A stretch of DNA of 64,000 nt from Sphingomonas sp. PR090111-T3T-6A (GCF_000383095.1 NZ_AORL01000021.1:620001-684000), one strand, 5' to 3'. Counted from the stretch's first letter, positions 35,925 through 45,612 are shown. Translations and numbers: made by a program. Notes: generated from the sequence alone by a model not told the origin.

Positions 35925-38660
35925 TCACGAACTATGGCGTCCGAAGCGATAATTCGCCTGAATCCAGAGCTGGCGGCCATAGATGTCGTAATAGCCGATC
36001 GAATAGTAAGGCCAGCCGCCGCTCTTATCGACCGGATAGTTGTCCGCCACATTGTTGACGATCACGGACAGGGTCGCCTGCTTGGTGATGTCGTAGGATG
36101 CGCTCAGATTGACCACCGTATAAGGCGAGCGCTCGCCGCTATAGTCGTTCTTCGGCACGCGGCCGTAGCGCTCCGCATAAGCCGTCAGCGTCAGCGCTCC
36201 GCGCTGATAGGTCAGCGTCGCGTTAGCGCGATCCTTCCAGTCGGTCTGGTAGGCCGGATCGTTCAGATAATCGAACGCCGGATCGCCGGGGAACTGGGTG
36301 TAGCTGTGGCTCAGCACGCGGGTATATTGCCCGTTGAGCGTGAACTTGCCCACCTTCTCGATCGACCAGCGGACGTTCGCATTGACGTCGATGCCCTGCG
36401 TCCGCTCGCTCGCCGCGTTGATCGGGCTGTTGCGGATCAGCGTCACCTGATTGGGATTGACCGTGGCGCCCGCCGGATTGCGCGTCACGCGCGCCGTATA
36501 ATCCTGACAGATCGAGGAGCCGGCATCGACCGGCGAGCCTGAAACCGACTGGCCGAGGCGGCAATCCGCCTCCTGCCGCAGAAGCTGGTCGACATCGAGC
36601 GACGTGACCTCATTCTTGATACGGATGCGATAATAATCGAACGAGATGTCGAAATGACGGTTGGGCGTCCACACGAAGCCCGCCGTCAGCGACTGGCCAC
36701 GCTCGGGCTTGAGCTTCTTATTGCCGTTCTCGACATAGTTCATGTTGTAGAAGTCGGTGCAGCTCGAATAGGCCTGCCCGTCGAGACGGCACTGATAATA
36801 GTCCGTCTGGCTCGGATAATAGCCCTGCGTCTGCTGCTCGAAGACATAGTTCATGTCCGGCGCGCGGAAGCTCGACGACAGCGAGCCGCGAACCAGCAAC
36901 GACCGCACAGGACGGAACTCGATGCCGCTGCCATAGGTGGCGGCCCCGATGTGGTTTCCGCCATATTCGTAGCGATCGTAGCGCCCGGCCCCGGTCACCG
37001 TCAGCGAACGCAGGACCGGCACGCGCACCTCGCCCGCGATCGCCTGCCGCTGGCGCTTGCCATAGCTCGGCAGCGACGCGGCCGTGTTCCAGTAGACCCC
37101 GTCATTGATCTGCGGATCGGGATCGTTGGAGAAGCTGTTGTCGCCCACCTCGATCGCGCCGGCCACTTCGAGCGGGCCGGCCGGCAGGTGCAGCAGCGTG
37201 CCGTTCACCGAGAGGCTGCCATCCTGCAATTCGGTCTTGGTCCGCGTGAGCGAGGCGCGGCTGAGCTGGCCGAACTGGCCCGGCGTCAGCGCGGTGAACA
37301 GGCGGGAGTCCGGCGCATCATAAGCGGCGAAGCCATCGACGCTGCCTTGCTGCGGGCCGAGATAGAAGGCGTCTATCCCGCTCAGCAGGCGCACGCGCGT
37401 CTGGTCGCTGCGATATTGGGAACGGTTGTAGGACAGGTCCCAATGCCAGCTGCTGCCGAGCCGGCCGCGCAGGCCGGTGGTGATGTTCCACGCCTGCTCG
37501 TCATAGCGGCTGGCCGTGCCCATGCGGCCGCCCGTCTCCTCCGACGTCAGCGTGTGGGACCAGCTTTCCAGCCGGTTGTTCGCGAGATTGTAGAAGGTGG
37601 ACGACCAAGTCAGCGAGCGGACGACATTGGCGATGTCGCTCTGCGTGTAGAGACCGCCGGCATAGAAATCGATGTCGTCGGTCAGATGATAGGTGGCGTG
37701 GCCGTAGAAGCTCTGGGAGTCCTTCTTCGTCTGGATCGTGCGGCCGTTATAATAGGCATCGCTGCCGCAATAGCTGCCGCCGCGCGGGCTCGACACCTGG
37801 CGGACGGTGCCGCCCTGAAGGCCGGAGAGCACGTCGCAGGCGCCGGCGGGTGGATCGTAATAGGCGCGTGTCGAGGGATTGCTGATCGAGAACATCGACG
37901 ACGGGATCTGCGGCAGATCGGGCGTTGAATAGCGCGAATAGGAACTGGCGATCTTGCGGTCGCCCCAGAAGATCGGATCGCGCGAGCTGATCTCGCCGCC
38001 CACCACGACATCGAGCCGGCCGATGCTGGTGCCGCCGATGAACTGGCCGCGGATATTCTGGCCGCCGCCCTGCTTGGTGTTGCCGACGCGCAAATTGACG
38101 TCGAGCCCGTCCATCTTCTCCTTGAGCTTGAGATTGACGACGCCCGCGATCGCATCCGAGCCATAGACCGCGCCCGCGCTGCCACTCAGCACCTCGAGCG
38201 AGTCCACGAAAGCGTTGGGGATGTTGGCGAGGTTCACCGCGTTGACCGCGCCGTCATAAGCGACCGGATAGTCGGCGATCCGACGTCCGTTGACCAGCAC
38301 GAGGCTATGATTGGGCCCCAGGCCGCGCAGGTTCACGAAGTTGGCGGCGGGCGTGAAGGTGCTGCCGAAATCCTCACCCTGCACATAACCGGTGTTCTGC
38401 GGCAGCGCCGTCAATGCGTCGAACACACTGCGGAAGCCGCTCTTGTCGATCGCGTCGCCGGTCAGGATCGTGACCGGGGCAGCGCCCTCCGTTTGCCGCC
38501 GCGCGATGCGCGAGCCGGTGACGACAATCGATTCCGGCTGCGCGGCAGTGGTGGTCGAAGCGTCCGTCTGCCCGTCTGCGGCCTGCGCCTGCACCGCTGA
38601 TGCCTGCATCAGGCCCAGCGTCGATGCCGTCAGGCAGAAAAGAAAACGGCGGGAAATCAT
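35925..38660 (-). CDS. TonB-dependent receptor
   Basis: A 911-residue outer-membrane receptor. The ATG at 38660 gives a signal peptide (FLFCLTASTLGLMQASAVQA). The plug starts with SIVVTGSRIARRQTEGAAPVT and includes FVNLRGLGPNHSLVLVNGRR and GSDAIAGVVNLKLKE. The C-terminal region has LDIYYRI-like strands and NYRFGRHSS at the end. It belongs to the large sphingomonad receptor group with GSRI plug motifs, different from the receptor at 23113. It converges on the GH92 genes and may serve the same substrate or an unrelated one. Ligand unknown. Confidence 0.9.
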   Translation of the reverse strand: MISRRFLFCLTASTLGLMQASAVQAQAADGQTDASTTTAAQPESIVVTGSRIARRQTEGAAPVTILTGDAIDKSGFRSVFDALTALPQNTGYVQGEDFGSTFTPAANFVNLRGLGPNHSLVLVNGRRIADYPVAYDGAVNAVNLANIPNAFVDSLEVLSGSAGAVYGSDAIAGVVNLKLKEKMDGLDVNLRVGNTKQGGGQNIRGQFIGGTSIGRLDVVVGGEISSRDPIFWGDRKIASSYSRYSTPDLPQIPSSMFSISNPSTRAYYDPPAGACDVLSGLQGGTVRQVSSPRGGSYCGSDAYYNGRTIQTKKDSQSFYGHATYHLTDDIDFYAGGLYTQSDIANVVRSLTWSSTFYNLANNRLESWSHTLTSEETGGRMGTASRYDEQAWNITTGLRGRLGSSWHWDLSYNRSQYRSDQTRVRLLSGIDAFYLGPQQGSVDGFAAYDAPDSRLFTALTPGQFGQLSRASLTRTKTELQDGSLSVNGTLLHLPAGPLEVAGAIEVGDNSFSNDPDPQINDGVYWNTAASLPSYGKRQRQAIAGEVRVPVLRSLTVTGAGRYDRYEYGGNHIGAATYGSGIEFRPVRSLLVRGSLSSSFRAPDMNYVFEQQTQGYYPSQTDYYQCRLDGQAYSSCTDFYNMNYVENGNKKLKPERGQSLTAGFVWTPNRHFDISFDYYRIRIKNEVTSLDVDQLLRQEADCRLGQSVSGSPVDAGSSICQDYTARVTRNPAGATVNPNQVTLIRNSPINAASERTQGIDVNANVRWSIEKVGKFTLNGQYTRVLSHSYTQFPGDPAFDYLNDPAYQTDWKDRANATLTYQRGALTLTAYAERYGRVPKNDYSGERSPYTVVNLSASYDITKQATLSVIVNNVADNYPVDKSGGWPYYSIGYYDIYGRQLWIQANYRFGRHSS

Positions 38661-38945
38661 GAGCAACGCCCCCTTGAACTGGTCTGGCGCCGCCATAACG
38701 AAGCCCGACGCAATTCCCTACTCTATAAGTAGACATTTTTCATTGGAGCCCCTCAAGGCGGGCTTCATCCTCCCCGCTCGATTGACCGTCGATCTCCGGG
38801 TTGAGGGCGAAACGCGCGAAATCCATTCCGCCGCATGCGACATAATTTCCATGCGCCCGGACGATATCCACAAGCGGCGAGCCGTGTTGCCAGCCGGGCT
38901 CGTTACACCCACATTCATTTTTCAGAACTGAACGGGAGACCCAGG
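38661..38945. other. 285-base divergent region between TonB receptor and small protein gene
   Basis: This non-coding stretch should contain the leftward receptor promoter. The inverted repeat CTACT-CTATA-AGTAG (38718-38732) lies 58 bases upstream of the receptor start and could be an operator or a -10 region. An open frame continuing into the small gene from 38835 lacks a ribosome binding site. Nothing else was recognised. Confidence 0.45.
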
Positions 38946-39224
38946 ATGAGCCTTTCCGTCCGCTTTGATCGAGACCTTCCCCTCTCTCACATCGACAATG
39001 GCGTCGTCTGGCTGAACGCCGCGGACGACAAGGGTGAACCCCTGTCGGTCACCCTCCCGCTCGCCGACTGGAGCTATCTGAGCAGCCGCCCCGCCAGCGC
39101 GCGCGAGGGTGGGGATGCGCATGAATTTGCGCTCAGCCAGATCGAAGGTTTCCTCCGTTCGATCGAACTGGACGCCGTGCCCAGCTCGAGGCTCGTGCGC
39201 GTCGTCATGACGGACCGGATCTGA
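38946..39224 (+). CDS. Small hypothetical protein (92 aa)
   Basis: A 92-residue soluble, slightly acidic protein beginning MSLSVRFDRDLPLSHIDNG. No signal peptide, membrane segment or known motif was recognised. The ATG at 38946 follows GGGAGACCCAGG. Codon usage matches the neighbourhood, and a predicted strand-rich N-terminus with a helix (EFALSQIEGFLRSIEL) gives a plausible fold. The gene is followed by a 132-base gap before the RBBP9-like hydrolase in the same direction. Function unknown. Confidence 0.6.
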   Translation: MSLSVRFDRDLPLSHIDNGVVWLNAADDKGEPLSVTLPLADWSYLSSRPASAREGGDAHEFALSQIEGFLRSIELDAVPSSRLVRVVMTDRI

Positions 39225-39356
39225 CCCGGCGCGTTGCTCGCATCCCAAGGACATTGCGCCGAAATGCCCGGAAGTCACGCCGACCGCTGATTGCGACTCA
39301 GGATGCTTCCGCCTTATTTTCGCCTTAATCCGGAAGGCTCCGCGGAGGGAACCGCC

Positions 39357-40022
39357 ATGGTCGCGACGGCATGCCATACGCCGATCTGTCTTGCCGTTCC
39401 GGATCTGGGCGGCGTGACCCCGCGCCACTGGCTTGCCCTGTGGCAGCGCCGGTACGACCATTTCCATCGGATCGACATGGGCGCGTGGGATGCCCCCCTT
39501 CGCAACAGCGCGCTCAGCCATATCGACGAGAATGTTCGGCGGGCGAGCGCTCCCGTCATTCTCGTCGCCCATGGCCTCGGCGCGCTCGCGGTGGCCTGGT
39601 GGGCCGCATTGCTGGGCAAGCGGGCGGCACGGCGGATTCAGGGCGCGCTGCTCGTCGGGCCGGTCGATGCGGAGCGGGCCGATGCCGAGGAGTCCGTCCG
39701 GCGGTTCGGCCCCATCCCCACGGCCATGCTGCCCTTCCCCTCCATTGTCGTGGCGAGCGAGAACGACCCTTATGTCGATCTCGATCGGGCACGGGAGATC
39801 GCAGGCGAATGGACCAGCGATTTCGTCAATGCCGGCAGCGTTGGCCATTTCGGGACGGACGCGAAGCTCGGGCACTGGCCTCTCGGCGAACGGATGCTCG
39901 ACATCCTCATAAGCGGCGGCCCCGGCCTTTCGCGCTATACCTATCGGCCCGAGCCTCCCATCCGCGCCAACCCGCGGCGCCGTACCGCGAAAAATCAGGG
40001 ATTGCATCGCGTCGGGCTTTGA
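39357..40022 (+). CDS. RBBP9/YdeN-like alpha/beta hydrolase
   Basis: A 221-residue serine hydrolase of the RBBP9/YdeN type. The ATG at 39357 follows GCGGAGGGAACC. AVPDLGGVTPRHWLALWQ near the N-terminus, the region VILVAHGLGALAVAWW containing the usual serine-elbow position, VVASENDPYVDL with the conserved D-P pair, and GSVGHFGT with the catalytic His are all in family order. Notably the elbow reads AHGLGA, with Gly where Ser is expected (family: AHSLGC), which would remove the nucleophile. Function otherwise unknown. Confidence 0.72.
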   Translation: MVATACHTPICLAVPDLGGVTPRHWLALWQRRYDHFHRIDMGAWDAPLRNSALSHIDENVRRASAPVILVAHGLGALAVAWWAALLGKRAARRIQGALLVGPVDAERADAEESVRRFGPIPTAMLPFPSIVVASENDPYVDLDRAREIAGEWTSDFVNAGSVGHFGTDAKLGHWPLGERMLDILISGGPGLSRYTYRPEPPIRANPRRRTAKNQGLHRVGL

Positions 40023-40053
40023 GCGGTTTAGCAGCCCGATAATCGGGACCATC

Positions 40054-40311
40054 TCACCTGTGAGATGCCGCCGCCTCGCACCAGAACTCGCCATCGCGTT
40101 CCGTCAGCGCGGCACGCAACGCCGAGGCAGCCTCCGTACAGCGCCGCCGATTGACGTCCGCAATCTTCGTGGTCGAGGATTGGAAGGTCGCCCATTCCGT
40201 ACGGCTATTCTGGGCTCGGGAGCCCTGATAGAGCACATAGGACAAGGGATCTGCCCTGTTGCAGCTCGCCGACAGCAAGGCAGCGACGACGATATACACG
40301 ATCCTTATCAT
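40054..40311 (-). CDS. Small exported protein, possible lipoprotein
   Basis: An 85-residue protein. The ATG at 40311 starts a hydrophobic signal (MIRIVYIVVAALLSASC). The cysteine after LLSAS could be lipidated, but the lipobox is imperfect because Ser rather than Leu is at -3. The mature part has two more cysteines (RRRCTEAA and FWCEAA). It lies 32 bases downstream of the serine acetyltransferase gene in the same direction and may be co-transcribed. Function not recognised. Confidence 0.6.
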   Translation of the reverse strand: MIRIVYIVVAALLSASCNRADPLSYVLYQGSRAQNSRTEWATFQSSTTKIADVNRRRCTEAASALRAALTERDGEFWCEAAASHR

Positions 40312-40343
40312 CTGCGATCGACCTCCCGGCCCCATCTCGCGCG

Positions 40344-41324
40344 CTAGATTTGGGCCGCTTCGAGATTGATATGCCCCGCCGGCAATTGCGTTCCGGAAAC
40401 GTGCTCCCGCTCCGCAAAGGCCTGGTGGATCACGCTGCCCGGCGGCACGTCTTCGGTGAGCCAGACATTGCCGCCGATGATCGCGCCACGACCGATCGTC
40501 ACCCGGCCAAGGATGGTCGCGCCGGCATAGATGACCACGTCGTCCTCCACGATGGGGTGACGGGCGAGCCCCTTGGTCAACGCCCCCGAGGCGTCGGTCG
40601 GGAAGCTCCGGGCGCCGAGCGTGACCGCCTGATATATCCGCACCCGATCGCCGATGACCGCCGTCTCCCCGATCACCACGCCGCTGCCGTGATCGATGAA
40701 GAAGCTGGAGCCGATCTGCGCGCCGGGATGGATATCGATGGCCGTCCCGCTATGGGCGATCTCGGAGATGATCCGCGCAACCAGCGGCACCCCTAGTCCA
40801 TACAGGCAATGGCTGAGCCGATGATGGATGATCGCCAGCACGCCGGGATAGCAGAGCAGCACCTCATCGACGCTGCGCGCGGCCGGATCGCCGCTGTAGG
40901 CAGCCTCCACGTCATGGTCGAGCACGCGCCGTAGCGATGGCAAGGCGGCCGCGAAACCGCTGATGATCCGTGCCGCCTCCTGCTCGATCTCCGTCACGGA
41001 GGCTCCCGGCCGGTCATAGCCCAGCTCCAGCCGGATCTGGCCGAGGAGCCCGGTGAGAGCGCTTTGAAGCGTCTCGACGACGAAGCCCTGTTCCGTCTCG
41101 CTGCGCACGAAGCCAGGCCCCAGCCGGAGCGGGAACAGCGCGCCGCAAAGCTGGGTGACGATCTGCTCCAGGCTCAGGCGCGACGGGAAGCCCGTCTCTT
41201 CACCCGCGCGATGATCGCGATGCGCCACACGCCAATCCTCCCGCGCAGCCTTCAGCTCGCGGGCCAGCGCTTCGACATCCCAGTATCGGCCTTCCGTTTG
41301 CGGGAACTGATCGTCGTCGGTCAT
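40344..41324 (-). CDS. epsC: Serine O-acetyltransferase (EpsC/CysE type)
   Basis: A 326-residue enzyme making O-acetylserine from serine and acetyl-CoA for cysteine synthesis. The N-terminal helical domain is followed by the left-handed beta-helix: TAIDIHPGAQIGSSFFIDHG, the catalytic His/Asp region (DHGSGVVIGETAVIG), VTLGARSFP, and HPIVEDDVVIYAGATILG. The long N-terminus is typical of the EpsC form. A 133-base gap upstream to the cation diffusion facilitator gene probably holds its promoter. Confidence 0.9.
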   Translation of the reverse strand: MTDDDQFPQTEGRYWDVEALARELKAAREDWRVAHRDHRAGEETGFPSRLSLEQIVTQLCGALFPLRLGPGFVRSETEQGFVVETLQSALTGLLGQIRLELGYDRPGASVTEIEQEAARIISGFAAALPSLRRVLDHDVEAAYSGDPAARSVDEVLLCYPGVLAIIHHRLSHCLYGLGVPLVARIISEIAHSGTAIDIHPGAQIGSSFFIDHGSGVVIGETAVIGDRVRIYQAVTLGARSFPTDASGALTKGLARHPIVEDDVVIYAGATILGRVTIGRGAIIGGNVWLTEDVPPGSVIHQAFAEREHVSGTQLPAGHINLEAAQI

Positions 41325-41457
41325 CGTCCATTCCCTGTCCCTGTCGTGCGCTTGTACCCGATCTTTTCGAGGACGCCGCCACTCCCGAAATTGTGGCCGA
41401 TATTAAAGAGCTTCAATGGGCAGAATGGTCTCTCGTGCCGTTTCCTGTAGCGCCGGG

Positions 41458-42408
41458 TCAGACGGAGGCTATGGACGGATCTCTCCCCGTTCCACGCGCC
41501 TGCGGACGTATGAACAGGCTCCTGATCTCGGGATAGAGCGATTGCACGCGTCGCTCGATGCCGGCAACGGCACGCTCGATCTGCCCGGTCCTGAGGTCAT
41601 CGTCGAAATCGAGGCTGACCGTCGCGACCACCTGATCCGGCGCGAGATGGATGCTGAGCACCTCGTTGACGGTGCACACGCCGGGCTCCCTGCGCGCCAT
41701 GTCGGCAATGGTGGCCGTGATCTCCGGCGCCGCACGCTCCCCGATGAGCAGCCCCTTGCATTCCTGCCCCAGCAGCAGGGCGACGATCGCCAGGACGAAG
41801 CCGATCAGGATCGATCCCATGCCGTCGAAACGGGGATCGCCCGTCCAGAGGGTCAGGCCGATAAAGATCGCGGCGATGGTGATGCCGATCAGCGCGGCGG
41901 TATCCTCGAACAGCACGGCGAAGGTCGACGGGTCCTTGCTCCGGCGGATGGCGCGCCACCGGCCGAGATTTCCGCGCGAGCGATCGAACTCGCGGAGCGC
42001 GACTAGCCACGAGCCCCCCTCGAACAGGAAGGACAGTCCGAGGACCAGGAAATTGACGAACGCGTGGCGAATGGGCTCGGGATGGCGGATGTGGAGGACG
42101 CCCTCGTAGATCGAGACCAGCGCGCCCCCCGCGAAGATCAGCAACGCGACGACGAAGCTCCAGAAATAGAGTTCGCGGCCATAGCCGAGGGGATGCTCCG
42201 CATCGGCAGGCCGGCGGGACCGTTTGAGGCCATAGAGCAGCAGCCACTGGTTCCCCGTATCGACCAGCGAGTGGATGCCCTCGGTCATCATGGCGGAACT
42301 GCCGGTGAAGAACGCCGCCACGAACTTCACGACCGCGATGGCGAGATTGCCGGTCAGCGCCGCGAAGATCACGAACCTGCCGCCTTCGATCCGCTTCGTC
42401 TCTGCCAT
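41458..42408 (-). CDS. Cation diffusion facilitator family transporter
   Basis: A 316-residue inner-membrane metal/H+ antiporter. Six hydrophobic segments are visible. The metal-site signature is EGIHSLVDTGNQWLLLYG (H-x3-D) in helix 2 and a second acidic pair occurs in helix 5 (LFEDTAALIG). A C-terminal cytoplasmic ferredoxin-like domain follows (EVLSIHLAPDQVVATVSLDFDD). It is likely a Zn/Fe/Mn efflux protein; the metal cannot be assigned by eye. Confidence 0.9.
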   Translation of the reverse strand: MAETKRIEGGRFVIFAALTGNLAIAVVKFVAAFFTGSSAMMTEGIHSLVDTGNQWLLLYGLKRSRRPADAEHPLGYGRELYFWSFVVALLIFAGGALVSIYEGVLHIRHPEPIRHAFVNFLVLGLSFLFEGGSWLVALREFDRSRGNLGRWRAIRRSKDPSTFAVLFEDTAALIGITIAAIFIGLTLWTGDPRFDGMGSILIGFVLAIVALLLGQECKGLLIGERAAPEITATIADMARREPGVCTVNEVLSIHLAPDQVVATVSLDFDDDLRTGQIERAVAGIERRVQSLYPEIRSLFIRPQARGTGRDPSIASV

Positions 42409-42536
42409 GAAACCCGGCTCCTCGGCTTATCCGACGCACTCCATGCTGCCCCCGAACAGGCGGCAGGGAGATCGGCGTCTTCTCCCTCGAAGGTAAGTTC
42501 GATCGCGGTGCCTCGGTTCCGTCGCAAGCCTCGATG

Positions 42537-42560
42537 CCCACCGCCAAAGGACGGTGGGCC
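42537..42560 (-). terminator. Hairpin just downstream of the 715-residue exported protein gene
   Basis: An 8-base perfect inverted repeat GCCCACCG / CGGTGGGC with an 8-base loop lies 8 bases beyond the stop of the leftward gene at 42569. There is no T run, so it is a terminator candidate or a 3' stabilising hairpin. Confidence 0.45.
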
Positions 42561-42568
42561 GAATGCCG

Positions 42569-44716
42569 TCAGCCCCCGATCCTGTTGGCGACATCGGGAG
42601 CATCATGGAGGCGGAAATAGAGCGCTCCGTTGTCCGCCGGTCGCGGCACGGACAGCGTGTCGGAGGCATAGCCCGCCGGCACGACTTGCGGATGCTCGAA
42701 ACCGGGCGTCGCGGACAGGCTGTCGATCAGGAACAGGCCGCTTCCCGTGAGCGTGCAGCCATCCGCCGGTGCAGCGGCGCATTGAAGCTGGGTCAGCGTC
42801 GGCAAGCGCACCAATGTGCCGATGGGCAGCCAGTCGCTTTCCGCGCCATCACGCACGATGCGCGCCTTGAGCGACCCGAAGGCCGACGGGCCGAGCAACC
42901 GGCCGGGCTGGAAGGTGGCGATCAGGACATGATCGTCGACGAAAGTGAGGCCGTTCGAAACGGTGAGCCGCGCCCCCTCCCCTCCGGATGCGGCCGCGAT
43001 CTCGATCGTCTCCTGGCCGGTCAGCCGGGCGTCCTTGTCGGTCCGCAGCGAGAAGGTGAAGGTGGCGTTGCCGGGGATCTCGCTGTCGTTGCCGAGCGTG
43101 ATCGCGACCGGCCCGCTCGCCGGTCCGCGCTGCACATTATGCGCGATCATGCTCGCCGCGAGCCGTGTCGGCGTGCGCGGGGCGGCCAGCACCACCTTGT
43201 CCGGCGACGCCCCAGCCGGGCCTGCAATCTGCACCGCCAGCGCTCCCTTCCCGTCGCCTGCGGGAAGCGCGACGCCGATCCGATCCGGCCCTTGCTTCTT
43301 CCACGTCGTCCTGACCGGCGGCGCGTTGCCGGCCTGAAGCGTCACGCCGGTGACGCAGGCGGCCACACCGCCGACAAGCGTGGTCGTGCCCCCGGCCGAG
43401 GGAGGGCCGTCCGAACCCGGCCGCCACTGGCCGGTTTGCATGGCCTGCAAACGCACCGTCGGGCCGTCGAACGGCTGGAAGCCCCACACACCATGGATAC
43501 GTCCTTCCAGCGGACCGGACACATCTGCCGGCAGCTTGCCCGCCATCGCGATGCGCAACCCGCCCTGCTCCACGTCGGGTGTCGCCGGCAGATCGACCTC
43601 GCGGCCATCGCGCAGCTTCACGCGCAGGCTGAGATCATGGGCATAATGCGTCGAATAGATCAGCGGCGCACCGCTCATCGGCAGCAGCGGCTCGGCCGAC
43701 TGGATGCAGAGCGAGGGAGAAGCCTCCGGCACCTGAAGCGGCGGCACATGCACCGGCGCCACCACCGGCAGAGGGGCCACCAGCACCGACTTCGGGTTGT
43801 GGAAGGACGGCGGCGCGTTCAGCAGCAGCCGCATCTGATCCCCGTCCATCGTCGCGAGCGCGGGGATATATTGATATTTCGCCGTGTGGATCGAGCTGAA
43901 GATGCCGATGATATCGCGGATCGCCGCGATATAGGGGCTGTAATAGCCAAGCCCGCCCTGCGGCGTGGCGCTGAGCTGAAGCGCCAGATCCGCCCCCGGC
44001 CCGGCCACCGCCTCGGTGATCGCATTGCTGTGCCCGTCGTTCAGCACCAGCGTCTCCTGGTTCTGGAGCAGGCAGGCGGATTGCAGCGACGGTATCTTGG
44101 TCAGGCAGTCTTCATTGACCTTCACCTGAAGGCTGCGCGCCAACAGCGGCGTGATCCGCTGGAGCCGATCCGGGTCATCGGGCACGACCTTGCGGACCTC
44201 GCCGAGATAGGTATCGAGCCGCCCATGGTCGAGCGAGGCCTGCGCCAGATCCTGCGCCGCGCGTACGAAGGCACCCGGCCGGCCCTGCACGGAATTGCGC
44301 AGCGTCGAGAAGTCGCCGCCGGTTTCGGGCGCCAGGAACAGCACGACCTGCTGCGCGCCGTCCGGCACGGTGAGCGAAAGACCGGCCTTCGCCTTCTTGT
44401 TCTTCCTCCATGTTTCGGACTGGTAGAACCACTTGTCCGGCGGCGGATTGGTCGATCCGCGCAGGAAAGCGGCGATCAACAGATAATGCGCCGACTGATC
44501 CTCCGGCAGGTCGGCGCGGATATCGAGCCGGTCGCCCGCCGAAAGCTGCGGCACCTGCGCGATGGGCAGGCTCTTTCCCTGATGCGTGACGGTGACGCGA
44601 AGCGTCGGCCCCGTCAGATCGAACGGAGCCGGATCGGCGGCGACGGCGCGGCTACCCAGCAGGCCGGCGAGAAGGGAGGCGGACAGAAGAAGGCGACGAT
44701 GCATGGGCGGGCTCAT
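42569..44716 (-). CDS. Large exported protein of unknown function (715 aa)
   Basis: A 715-residue protein with a Sec-type signal peptide (HRRLLLSASLLAGLLGSRAVAA). The mature part appears beta-rich with an alpha-helical insert (about residues 130-230) and no recognised domain. Six cysteines fall in close pairs (NEDCL...SACLL; QCAAAPADGC), which fits periplasmic disulfides. Segments such as TLRVTVTHQGKSLPIAQVPQ and ESDWLPIGTLVRLP suggest beta-sandwich repeats. The ATG at 44716 was chosen; the ATG at 44704 is an alternative. It is divergent from cutC. I do not recognise the family. Confidence 0.65.
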   Translation of the reverse strand: MSPPMHRRLLLSASLLAGLLGSRAVAADPAPFDLTGPTLRVTVTHQGKSLPIAQVPQLSAGDRLDIRADLPEDQSAHYLLIAAFLRGSTNPPPDKWFYQSETWRKNKKAKAGLSLTVPDGAQQVVLFLAPETGGDFSTLRNSVQGRPGAFVRAAQDLAQASLDHGRLDTYLGEVRKVVPDDPDRLQRITPLLARSLQVKVNEDCLTKIPSLQSACLLQNQETLVLNDGHSNAITEAVAGPGADLALQLSATPQGGLGYYSPYIAAIRDIIGIFSSIHTAKYQYIPALATMDGDQMRLLLNAPPSFHNPKSVLVAPLPVVAPVHVPPLQVPEASPSLCIQSAEPLLPMSGAPLIYSTHYAHDLSLRVKLRDGREVDLPATPDVEQGGLRIAMAGKLPADVSGPLEGRIHGVWGFQPFDGPTVRLQAMQTGQWRPGSDGPPSAGGTTTLVGGVAACVTGVTLQAGNAPPVRTTWKKQGPDRIGVALPAGDGKGALAVQIAGPAGASPDKVVLAAPRTPTRLAASMIAHNVQRGPASGPVAITLGNDSEIPGNATFTFSLRTDKDARLTGQETIEIAAASGGEGARLTVSNGLTFVDDHVLIATFQPGRLLGPSAFGSLKARIVRDGAESDWLPIGTLVRLPTLTQLQCAAAPADGCTLTGSGLFLIDSLSATPGFEHPQVVPAGYASDTLSVPRPADNGALYFRLHDAPDVANRIGG

Positions 44717-44877
44717 ACACTGGAAAGGGTCTCGGTTGTGCCCCCTGCCTGCCAGCGTCCGGCAAGATACAGAATGAACGGGGACAGATGTTCGGGATAG
44801 AGACCCTTCAGCCCGGCAGCGGTTCCCAACGGAATGTCGCGCTTGGCATCGCCGCAAAGCGCCCTAGGGTGCGGCGG

Positions 44878-45612
44878 ATGGGCATTCTCCTCGAAATCTG
44901 CGTCGATGATCCGGCGGGCATCCGTGAAGCCGTCGCCGGCGGGGCCGATCGGCTCGAACTTTGCTCGGCGCTCGAACTCGGCGGGCTTACCCCATCGGCT
45001 GCCCTGATCGAGCAGGCGGTCGCCTCCGGATTGCCGGTCCACCCGATGATCCGCCTGCGTGCCGGCGGCTATGTTCTGGAAGACGGCGACGTGCCGGTGA
45101 TGATCGACGAGATCCGCCTTGCGCTCGCGCGGGGGGCTGCCGGCGTGGTGGTGGGGGCGCTGCTGCCCGATGGCCGGCTTGATCGCGAGGCGATGGCCCG
45201 CTTCCGGGATGCCGCCCGCGACGCGACGATCGTGCTGCACCGGGCGATCGATCTCTCCATCGATCCGGTGGCGGCCGTGGAGGAGGCCCGCACCCTCGGC
45301 TATGACAAGGTACTGAGTTCGGGAGGAGCGACGAGCGCCCCCGAGGGGGCCGCCACGCTGGCGCGCATGGTCGAAGTCGCAGGGAAGCATCTGTCGATCA
45401 TGGCCGGGGCGGGTGTGCGTCCCGACAATGCCGCGGCACTCGTCGCGGCCACGGGCGTGCGCGAGGTGCACGGATCGGCCAGCCGGATCGGCCCTCCGCC
45501 TGACGGGAAGACGATACGCCTCGGCTTTGCCCACGGTCCGCGCCGGATCACCGATCGCCGGATCGTGGCGGGAATAGCCGGCGCGATCCGGCAGGCAGAA
45601 ACGAGAGCATAA
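44878..45612 (+). CDS. cutC: CutC family protein
   Basis: A 244-residue TIM-barrel protein. LLEICVDDP at the N-terminus, GADRLELCSAL, GGLTPS, PVHPMIRLRAGGY, LHRAIDL and LSSGGATSAPEGA are the conserved CutC blocks. Historically linked to copper homeostasis, its biochemical role is unsettled. The ATG at 44878 gives the standard N-terminus; the longer frame adds 30 residues with no support. The 161-base region before it is the divergent promoter region with the 715-residue protein gene. Confidence 0.9.
   Translation: MGILLEICVDDPAGIREAVAGGADRLELCSALELGGLTPSAALIEQAVASGLPVHPMIRLRAGGYVLEDGDVPVMIDEIRLALARGAAGVVVGALLPDGRLDREAMARFRDAARDATIVLHRAIDLSIDPVAAVEEARTLGYDKVLSSGGATSAPEGAATLARMVEVAGKHLSIMAGAGVRPDNAAALVAATGVREVHGSASRIGPPPDGKTIRLGFAHGPRRITDRRIVAGIAGAIRQAETRA

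Noticed and set aside
42554-44800. 748-codon rightward frame opposite the 715-residue exported protein, which could itself have been the gene
   Set aside because: The leftward frame has a signal peptide, balanced composition and a ribosome binding site, while the rightward frame is Arg/His/Gln-rich with none of these.
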